Shown one piece after another: positions 5,513 to 10,928 of a stretch of DNA of 10,928 nt. The notes beneath the pieces were generated by a model. It saw only the letters and a list, made by a program, of their open reading frames with translations. It was not told the DNA's origin and made no database searches. Both the position numbers and the translations under genes were made by a program. The stretch covers positions 1-10,928 of the forward strand of contig JBEVEP010000233.1 in assembly GCA_040512755.1 (NCBI GenBank), written 5' to 3'. How positions within the stretch are numbered: position 1 is the stretch's first letter; each line of letters opens with the position of its first letter. Origin of the DNA: JBEVEP01 sp040512755. Its GTDB lineage: Bacteria > Pseudomonadota > Alphaproteobacteria > Rhizobiales > Rhizobiaceae.

Positions 5513-6694
5513 TTGACGAAGCTGTCTGAATCCGAAAGCCAAAATCACCAGGCTCAGGGAAAGCTAGTTCCAAAGCACGCTAGTGTGCCGGCGGCGCCCG
5601 CTTCCGAGATCAATGCTGGTGCGATCCTGACAATCGATCTGGGCGCTGTCCGTGAAAACTACCGCCGGCTGAAGACGCGGCTCGGCGCTGCCGGATGTGC
5701 CGGAGTTGTGAAGGCAGATGCCTACGGGCTGGGCGCCGCCCAGGTCGCCCCTGCACTTGCCCGGGAAGGGTGCCGGGACTTCTTCGTGGCCCATGTTGCC
5801 GAAGGAATCGCCCTACGCTCTGCACTTGGCTCAGACTGCACCATCTTTATCCTCAATGGCGCCCCGCCGGGCGCTGAAGCGGACTGCATTGCACATGATC
5901 TCGTCCCTGTCATCAACAGCCTCGAACAGCTTGCAGCGTGGCGAAATGCAGGAGACAGGACCGGCATGAGCCTGCCTGCCGCCTTGCAAGTCGACAGCGG
6001 CATGTCGCGGCTCGGCATGGCCCCCGCCGAGGTAAAGTTGCTGGCAGCCGATCCACACGCCTTGGACGGTGTCGCTGTTGCATTGGTGATGAGCCATCTT
6101 GCCTGCGCCGATGAGCCGGAAAACCCGGCAAACCGCATGCAGCGCGAAAACTTTGAAGTGCTACGAAAGCTGCTTCCGAAAGCGCCGGCGTCACTCGCCA
6201 ATTCGTCAGGAATCTTTTTGGGGTCAGGCTACCACTTTGATCTCGCCCGGCCGGGCGCGGCGCTTTACGGCATCAATCCAACGCCTGGGCAGACCAATCC
6301 GATGTTGCCGGTGATCCGACTGGCGGCGAAAGTGATCCAGACACGCGAGCTGCCCGCGGATACGGGCGTCGGATATGGACACGCCTTCCGAACGACATCG
6401 CAGCTCGCGCTTGCCACCATATCGCTAGGCTATGCGGACGGCTGGCATCGTCGGGCCGTCGGCAGCGCTTTCTTCAATGGCGTGCGGCTGCCCTTTGCCG
6501 GCCGGGTTTCGATGGACAGCATCATTCTGGACATTTCCGCGCTGGAGCCAGGAGTGCTCAAACCTGGCGATCTGGTTGACCTTATCGACGAAACCCAAAC
6601 CGTCGATGCAGTCGCCGATTTTGCAGGAACTATCGGCTATGAGATTCTGACCGGGCTCGGCTCCCGATTTCACCGGCGCTACATCGAGGCATAG
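5513..6694 (+). CDS. alr: Alanine racemase (probably catabolic, dadX-like)
   Basis: This PLP enzyme interconverts L- and D-alanine, supplying D-Ala for peptidoglycan and, beside dadA, feeding alanine breakdown. VVKADAYGLG (65-74) carries the PLP Schiff-base Lys67, and LGYADGWHRR (305-314) carries Tyr307, the second catalytic base. DSGMSRLG (161-168) and GRVSMDSI (330-337) are also intact. At the position where many homologues have a carbamylated lysine (KVDTG) this protein has Gln159. The frame is open from 5471 but lacks an ATG; I use TTG at 5513, with AGGG (5500-5503) 9 nt upstream. This gives 393 residues, with about 30 low-homology residues before the first barrel strand (AILTIDLGAV), so a later start such as the GTG at 5585 is possible. 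It is followed by dadA. Confidence 0.93.
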   Translation: MTKLSESESQNHQAQGKLVPKHASVPAAPASEINAGAILTIDLGAVRENYRRLKTRLGAAGCAGVVKADAYGLGAAQVAPALAREGCRDFFVAHVAEGIALRSALGSDCTIFILNGAPPGAEADCIAHDLVPVINSLEQLAAWRNAGDRTGMSLPAALQVDSGMSRLGMAPAEVKLLAADPHALDGVAVALVMSHLACADEPENPANRMQRENFEVLRKLLPKAPASLANSSGIFLGSGYHFDLARPGAALYGINPTPGQTNPMLPVIRLAAKVIQTRELPADTGVGYGHAFRTTSQLALATISLGYADGWHRRAVGSAFFNGVRLPFAGRVSMDSIILDISALEPGVLKPGDLVDLIDETQTVDAVADFAGTIGYEILTGLGSRFHRRYIEA

Positions 6695-6743
6695 GGCGGG
6701 CGGGCTATGGTCAAATCGGCCAGCGTCTGCCTCAGGTTGGGAC

Positions 6744-6774
6744 GAAAGCGGCGGGCCAGATACCTCCCGCTTTC
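6744..6774 (+). terminator. Terminator-like hairpin after alr
   Basis: GAAAGCGG (6744-6751) pairs perfectly with CCGCTTTC (6767-6774); three further pairs, one a G-U, follow an internal C-C mismatch, leaving a 7-nt loop. TTC repeats (TTTCTTC) end the stem, a weak pyrimidine tract rather than a run of T. It lies 50 bp after the alr stop. It would separate alr from dadA transcription at least in part. Confidence 0.45.
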
Positions 6775-6778
6775 TTCA

Positions 6779-6808
6779 TTGACGGAACCCTGGCAAGAAC
6801 GCCTATTG
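6779..6808 (+). promoter_or_regulatory. Candidate promoter for the small ORF and dadA
   Basis: TTGACG (6779-6784) is followed by 18 bp and CTATTG (6803-6808), resembling the rhizobial CTATNN -10 box. It lies directly after the alr hairpin. Transcription would start near 6815, about 32 nt before the small ORF at 6847 and 187 nt before dadA. Confidence 0.35.
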
Positions 6809-6846
6809 TCGGGCAGCACACTGAGAATCGAGAGGGGGTTTTGATA

Positions 6847-7005
6847 GTGAGCTACTCAACACTGTCACCGGCTGTCTCTGCCCTGACAACCGCACCGGTT
6901 TTCGCTGATTGGCCTCCCAGTTGTGACGCTCCGGCGCGCAAGGCGGACAAGACCACCGGCACTTCCGTCGTCACGATGAACATTGCAGGGGAATCGGGCG
7001 CATGA
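6847..7005 (+). CDS. Possible 52-residue small protein overlapping the dadA start
   Basis: The GTG at 6847 opens a 52-codon frame beginning with GTG AGC TAC TCA (VSYSTLSPAVSALTTAPVFA) and ending in IAGESGA. Its TGA (7003-7005) overlaps the dadA ATG (7002-7004) as ATGA, the usual sign of translational coupling. A strong purine run, GAGAGGGGG (6831-6839), sits 7 nt upstream. About 63% of third positions are G or C, somewhat lower than expected for a gene here, so coding is not proven. There is no clear signal peptide or recognised domain. It may be a real small protein, a regulatory leader ORF for dadA, or chance. dadA also has its own AGGGGA at 6987-6992. Confidence 0.35.
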   Translation: MSYSTLSPAVSALTTAPVFADWPPSCDAPARKADKTTGTSVVTMNIAGESGA

Positions 7006-8255
7006 AAATTCTTATCCTGGGCAGCGGTGTGATCGGCACCGCGACCGCGCACTATCTTGCCGAAGCCGGGCATGAGGTGGAGGTTGTCGATCGGCAGCCG
7101 GGACCGGCGCTCGAAACCAGTTTTGCCAATGCGGGCGAGGTATCGCCAGGCTATTCCTCCCCCTGGGCGGGACCCGGTATCCCGGTGAAAGCGGTCAAGT
7201 GGCTGTTGATGCGCCATGGTCCGCTCGTTATTCGGCCGCTGATCGATCCGCACATGTGGGCCTGGGTCCTGCAGATGCTCCGCAACTGCACATCGGCCCG
7301 GTATGCGCTCAACAAAGCGCGCATGGTGCCGATCGCCGAATACAGTCGGGACAGTCTCAAGGCGTTGCGGGCTGCGACCGGCATCGCCTACGACGAGCGC
7401 AGCCGCGGTACCCTTCAGCTCTTCCGCACCCAGAAGCAGGTGGACAGCACCGGTGGAGACATCGAGGTGCTGAAGCAATTCGGTGTGCCGTTCGAGGTGT
7501 TGGATCCTGCCGGCTGCATTTCTGCCGAACCGGCGCTTGCCACGGTACGCGAGAAGTTCAAGGGCGGGCTCAGGCTTCCCGGCGATGAGACCGGCGATTG
7601 CCAGATGTTCACGACCAAGCTCGCCGAGCATTGTGCGGCGCGTGGCGTCACATTCAGGTATGACACGGCGATCGAGAAAATCGTTGCGAGCGGCGGACAC
7701 GTCACCGGGGTTGCCACCAGTGCCGGTTTGCTGACGGCCGACGCCTATATCGTCGCACTCGGCAGCTACTCGCCGATCATGCTCAGGCCGCTCGGATTCT
7801 CGATCCCCGTGTACCCCATCAAGGGATACTCGATCACTGTTCCGATCACCGATGCCGACGGCGCGCCCGTTTCGACGGTGATGGACGAAACATACAAGGT
7901 AGCGATCACGCGTCTTGGCGATCGTATCCGGGCCGGCGGTACTGCTGAGATTTCGGGATATGATCTCAGGTTGCACCAAGCGCGAAGAGATACACTGGAG
8001 TATTCCGTGGGTGATCTCTTTCCGCGCGGTGGGCAGTTCAAGGACGCCAGCTTCTGGTGCGGTCTGAGACCGATGACGCCGGACGGCCCACCGATCGTTG
8101 GCCGGACCGGCCTCGCAAACCTCTACCTCAACACCGGACATGGCACGTTGGGCTGGACCATGGCCTGCGGCGCCGGGCGGGTGCTGGCAGACATTATTTC
8201 GGGACGCAAGCCTGACATCGACGTCAGCGAACTTGGAATTTCGCGGTACAGATAA
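7002..8255 (+). CDS. dadA: D-amino-acid dehydrogenase, FAD-dependent (DadA)
   Basis: DadA oxidises D-alanine and other D-amino acids to 2-oxo acids and ammonia, passing electrons from FAD to the respiratory chain at the inner face of the membrane. The 417 residues fit the family. The N-terminal ILILGSGVIGTATAHYLAEA (3-22) is the dinucleotide-binding GxGxxG fold, closed by VEVVDRQ (26-32). ETSFANAGEVSPGY (38-51) is the typical DadA segment after it. The C-terminal GLRPMTPDGPPIVG and LNTGHGTLGWTMACGAG form the FAD-closing motifs of the DAO superfamily. The start ATG at 7002 has AGGGGA (6987-6992) 9 nt upstream and overlaps a small frame. With alr upstream it completes the L-Ala to D-Ala to pyruvate route. 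Confidence 0.95.
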   Translation: MKILILGSGVIGTATAHYLAEAGHEVEVVDRQPGPALETSFANAGEVSPGYSSPWAGPGIPVKAVKWLLMRHGPLVIRPLIDPHMWAWVLQMLRNCTSARYALNKARMVPIAEYSRDSLKALRAATGIAYDERSRGTLQLFRTQKQVDSTGGDIEVLKQFGVPFEVLDPAGCISAEPALATVREKFKGGLRLPGDETGDCQMFTTKLAEHCAARGVTFRYDTAIEKIVASGGHVTGVATSAGLLTADAYIVALGSYSPIMLRPLGFSIPVYPIKGYSITVPITDADGAPVSTVMDETYKVAITRLGDRIRAGGTAEISGYDLRLHQARRDTLEYSVGDLFPRGGQFKDASFWCGLRPMTPDGPPIVGRTGLANLYLNTGHGTLGWTMACGAGRVLADIISGRKPDIDVSELGISRYR

Positions 8256-8305
8256 GGTTGTGCCTCGATGCCCCAGTCATCGCGGATCGGTTGGCGGGTT
8301 TGGCC

Positions 8306-8617
8306 TCAGGAGTCCGGTGCGGGATCGCAGGGAGAATAGGTTTTGATCTCGTCATCGGGCAGGACCGCATAGCCCCGGTTCTCCAATTGGAGCTTCAACT
8401 CCTCGAAGTGCCTCCGAAAGCCTTTCTCGATTTGCTGCGGTTCGAACAGGCGGCCACGTTTGTACGATTGGAGCAGAAGGCGGGAGTAAGCGTCCCTGCT
8501 GGCGAACCTGACTGCGCTTTCGGAGATGATGGCGCCATCGCAATCCCGGGCGGCGACCTGGCCAGGCGCTGCCGAGGACGCCAGACATGCAAGGACAACG
8601 AGCATGATTCTGCTCAT
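8306..8617 (-). CDS. Small exported protein of unknown function
   Basis: The 103 residues begin with a signal peptide (MSRIMLVVLACLASSAAPG, likely cut after VAA at 23), so the mature product of about 80 residues is probably periplasmic. VLAC at residues 8-11 resembles a lipobox but is very close to the N-terminus. The mature part holds two cysteines (Cys26 and Cys97), one near each end, that could form a disulphide. The middle is a charged helical stretch (RRHFEELKLQLENRGYAVLP). I recognise no domain. The ATG at 8617 has GAGG 8 nt upstream, supporting this start; Met5 is an alternative. It is convergent with dadA (50 bp) and divergent from the LuxR-TPR gene (165 bp), so the two divergent genes may share a control region. 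Confidence 0.72.
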   Translation of the reverse strand: MSRIMLVVLACLASSAAPGQVAARDCDGAIISESAVRFASRDAYSRLLLQSYKRGRLFEPQQIEKGFRRHFEELKLQLENRGYAVLPDDEIKTYSPCDPAPDS

Positions 8618-8782
8618 GCGCTAACCTCGTTGCGCAGATGGTCCACCTGTGTGAGCTTAAAGGCGCGATAACACTGCCGGGATCGGGCAGACGCAGTATT
8701 TTCACCCCCGCATTTGTAGTAGCTTGGGATCTGTGGGCGCGCGGCTGGCTGGACCCTCCGCGCCAGAACGGAGACGTCGGCA

Positions 8783-10222
8783 ATGTTCGGCGGAATTCGT
8801 GAGACGGATCCTCTCACCAAGCTCTCGGGTCGCGAAGCACTGGTGGCGGGCAAATTCGCCGAGGGTCTCACCTACCGGCAAGTCAGCGAAGCCTTGACCA
8901 TCTCGCCAACGACCGTCAGGACGCATTTGTCAGCGATCTATCAAAAGCTGGGCATTCGCAACAAGGCCGCGCTTGTGTCTATCTTCGCGGATCGCCGTAG
9001 CAATACCGAACGTGGGGCGGTGGTCGATCGTGAAGGCAGGCCTCCGGTCATCGCTGTCTTGCCCGTCGAGAACCTCAGTGGGGAGGAAAATTGGGCGCGC
9101 CTGGCGGAGGGCCTTTCCGCCGATCTCATTGCTGAGTTGGCGCGTTATCGCGACCTGTCAGTCATCTCACGCTACACGATGCGATCCTATCGAGGACACA
9201 TGTCCGATGCCCGTTTGATCGGGCGCGAATTGCACGCAGATTATCTGCTTGAGGGTTCGCTGCAAGCGCTTGGCGACCGCGTGCGCGTTGCCGTGCAACT
9301 CATTGACAGCCGTACGGGCGCCAGTCTCTGGTCTGAGCGGTTCGACGAGGCGGCAAGCGACTTTTTTGCGGTGCAGGACCGTGTGACCCATCACGTCGTC
9401 AATGGACTGGCGGGCTGCTTTGGGAAGCTCGCTAGCCTGGGGCGCGACGTTGCGCGCCGCAAACCACCCGGCAATCTGAACGCATATGATTGTTACCTGC
9501 TCGGCGTGGAACTGCATGACAGGTTTACGTCTCGATCGAGGGCCGACGCTATACGGATGCTGTCGCGTGCGGTGGAACTCGATCCGGGTTTCGCTCGGGC
9601 TTGGGGAATGCTTGGCGTGGCCCATTCCGTGGATGCCTGCAACGCCTTTACGTCAGACCCAACAGCATCTGTCCGGCAATGGCGGAAGTGTATCGAGAAG
9701 GCATTGCTGCTTGATCCCGCGGACGCGCTCGCGCGGATTTTCATGGGGAATCTTCGCGCCATTGACGGTGATATCGCCGGAGCCTGCGAGGAGCATGACC
9801 GGGCTCTGGCCTTGGCGCCGAACGATGCCGACACGCTAGCTATGCTCGCGTCGCGCCGCGCGCTGGTTTGCGGAAATCCCGAAGAGGGCTGCGCGCTGGC
9901 GGAGCGGGCTCTTCGCCTGAACCGGCAGGCGCCAGGCTGGTACTACGCACAGCTAGCCTGCGCGCGATTTGCGGCAGGGCGCTATGGCGACAGCCTCACC
10001 GCTCTTCGCCAAGGCCCGCCCGACGCGCCTGCGACCTTGATGTTTGTTGTATTGGCCCAGGCATTGCTCGACGACACAACGGCAGCCAGCGCGGTGGCCC
10101 GGCGCATAGCCGAAGAGTTTCCAGGATTTACAGTCGACAATTTCGTACGGACATACCCGGTCACCAATCCGCCAGCGCTTGCGGTGATTAGAGAAGGCGC
10201 ACGGCTTGCCCGCATTTCTTAG
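8783..10222 (+). CDS. LuxR-type HTH / TolB-like / TPR protein
   Basis: The 479-residue protein has three parts. Residues 12-70 are a GerE/LuxR DNA-binding domain: KLSGREALVAGKF, GLTYRQVSEALTISPTTVRT, then HLSAIYQKLGIRNKAAL. Residues 88-190 resemble the TolB-N/FlgO-like domain: VIAVLPVENLSGEENW, LAEGLSADLIAELAR, HADYLLEGSLQ and LIDSRTGASLWSERFD. From about 232 to 440 there are TPR-like helices (ADAIRMLSRAVELDPGFARA, CEEHDRALALAPNDADTLAM, CALAERALRLN). There is no signal peptide, membrane helix, receiver domain or cyclase domain. It is probably a cytoplasmic transcription regulator sensing through its TPR part, but the target is unknown. The ATG at 8783 has GGAGA about 9 nt upstream. In rhizobia the TolB-TPR unit is more often joined to a winged-helix or adenylate cyclase domain. 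Confidence 0.85.
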   Translation: MFGGIRETDPLTKLSGREALVAGKFAEGLTYRQVSEALTISPTTVRTHLSAIYQKLGIRNKAALVSIFADRRSNTERGAVVDREGRPPVIAVLPVENLSGEENWARLAEGLSADLIAELARYRDLSVISRYTMRSYRGHMSDARLIGRELHADYLLEGSLQALGDRVRVAVQLIDSRTGASLWSERFDEAASDFFAVQDRVTHHVVNGLAGCFGKLASLGRDVARRKPPGNLNAYDCYLLGVELHDRFTSRSRADAIRMLSRAVELDPGFARAWGMLGVAHSVDACNAFTSDPTASVRQWRKCIEKALLLDPADALARIFMGNLRAIDGDIAGACEEHDRALALAPNDADTLAMLASRRALVCGNPEEGCALAERALRLNRQAPGWYYAQLACARFAAGRYGDSLTALRQGPPDAPATLMFVVLAQALLDDTTAASAVARRIAEEFPGFTVDNFVRTYPVTNPPALAVIREGARLARIS

Positions 10223-10225
10223 CGA

Positions 10226-10274
10226 GGGCTGACAGGGCGGAATGCATCGACAGACCCGGATAGGTCCTCAGCCC
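10226..10274. terminator. Weak hairpin between converging genes
   Basis: GGGCTGA (10226-10232) pairs perfectly with TCAGCCC (10268-10274), filling almost the whole 55-bp gap between the LuxR-TPR stop and the LysR stop. The 35-nt loop is long and there is no T-run on either side, so its use as a bidirectional terminator is only possible. Confidence 0.2.
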
Positions 10275-10277
10275 GCC

Positions 10278-10928
10278 TTACAAGAACAGCGCTCGTTCGC
10301 GTTCCACCGCCTTTGCTATGAAGCTCGCGACGGCCTGGATGCGGCGCAGTGGCCGGACGGATTCGTGATAGACAAGCCAATAAACCCGGCGGATAGGAGC
10401 GACTGCAAGCACAGGCACGAGTTCGGGCATGGCGCGTGCAATGAAGGCATGGAGGATGCCTATGCCAGCGCCCGAGCGAACTGCTTCGGCCTGGCCGAGC
10501 GTGGAGGAAATTGAAAACCGCGCGCTCCAGTCCGGGTTGAAATCGGCCGCATAGTCGAGAGATGGGCTAGCGACCAGATCAGGCACATATCCGATCAGCC
10601 GATGGGACGCGAGTTCGTCCGGCGTATTCGGTATTCCATGCGCTTCGGTATAGGCGCGGGACGCATAGAGACCCAGCGCGTAGTCAACGAGTTTTGCGGC
10701 AACAAGCCGGCCTTCCGTTGGCCGCTCGACGGTGATGGCAATGTCCGCCTCGCGGCGCGACAAGGAAAATGACAGCGGAACTGGCACAAGTTGGATGGAC
10801 AGGTCGGCGTGGAGTGCGGTCAGTTCGCCAAGCCGCGACGCGAGGAACGCGACACCAAAGCCATCCGGCGCGCCGATGCGCACGGTTCCAGACACATCGT
10901 CGCCATCGCCGGCAAGCTCGGCCCGTGC
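10278..10928 (-). CDS. LysR-family transcriptional regulator (N-terminus cut by window edge)
   Basis: The last 216 residues are visible; the first roughly 80 to 90, including the DNA-binding helix-turn-helix, lie beyond the right edge. The reading frame is open to the edge. SGTVRIGAPDGFGVAFLASR is the usual first strand and helix of the LysR effector-binding domain. Further family features are the ADIAITVERP segment, KLVDYALGLYASRAY, LIGYVPD, and near the C-terminus AVRSGAGIGILHAFIAR, where LysR proteins typically read GxGIxxLP. The end, MPELVPVLAVAPIRRVYWLV then SVRPLRRIQAVASFI, is also typical. The effector and target cannot be told from this fragment. It converges with the LuxR-TPR gene. 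Confidence 0.92.
   Translation of the reverse strand, partial: ARAELAGDGDDVSGTVRIGAPDGFGVAFLASRLGELTALHADLSIQLVPVPLSFSLSRREADIAITVERPTEGRLVAAKLVDYALGLYASRAYTEAHGIPNTPDELASHRLIGYVPDLVASPSLDYAADFNPDWSARFSISSTLGQAEAVRSGAGIGILHAFIARAMPELVPVLAVAPIRRVYWLVYHESVRPLRRIQAVASFIAKAVERERALFL

Noticed and set aside
6852..8141. 429-codon open frame on the minus strand opposite dadA
   Set aside because: It is fully antisense to dadA, whose FAD-binding motifs are clear. The translation shows no recognisable domain, and long antisense frames are common in high-G+C coding DNA.
10242..10514. 90-codon plus-strand frame in the LysR gene
   Set aside because: It is antisense to the LysR effector domain and has no recognisable features.

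Overview
The window looks like chromosomal DNA of an alphaproteobacterium of the order Hyphomicrobiales (Rhizobiales), most likely a Mesorhizobium-type member of the Phyllobacteriaceae. The evidence is high G+C, the zapA/coiled-coil pair divergent from a tkt-gap block, the 41-residue cysteine-free L36 protein, promoter-like boxes close to the TTGAC/CTATNN pattern of rhizobial sigma-70, and an intergenic family of perfect palindromes with arms CTTCTCCCCG/CGGGGAGAAG that I associate with this group. The genus is inferred by recognition, not by search.

Layout. (1) 1-573, minus strand: a coiled-coil cell-division gene (DUF4164/ZauP-like) followed by zapA, which runs off the left edge. (2) 840-4056, plus strand: transketolase (tkt) and glyceraldehyde-3-phosphate dehydrogenase (gap), central carbon metabolism; pgk, often next in such clusters, is not here. 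(3) 4057-4381: a convergent intergenic region with three palindromic repeat elements. (4) 4382-5190, minus strand: an exported TPR protein and rpmJ (bL36), each with its own promoter candidate; the rpmJ leader can form a UUCG-capped hairpin. (5) 5513-8255, plus strand: alanine racemase (alr/dadX type) and D-amino-acid dehydrogenase (dadA), which together convert L-alanine through D-alanine to pyruvate. Between them lie a terminator-like hairpin, a promoter candidate and a 52-codon open frame with a strong Shine-Dalgarno sequence that overlaps the dadA start by ATGA. (6) 8306-8617, minus strand: a small exported protein of unknown function. (7) 8783-10222, plus strand: a three-part protein with an N-terminal LuxR/GerE helix-turn-helix, a TolB/FlgO-like domain and a TPR-rich C-terminus. 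(8) 10278-10928, minus strand: the effector-binding part of a LysR regulator cut by the right edge.

Most of the window is ordinary housekeeping DNA. The points most worth a second look are the unusual domain order of the LuxR-TolB-TPR protein, the small frame coupled to dadA, the hairpin leader of rpmJ, and a TPR gene whose best promoter predicts a leaderless mRNA. I saw no transposase, CRISPR array, tRNA, rRNA or phage gene.
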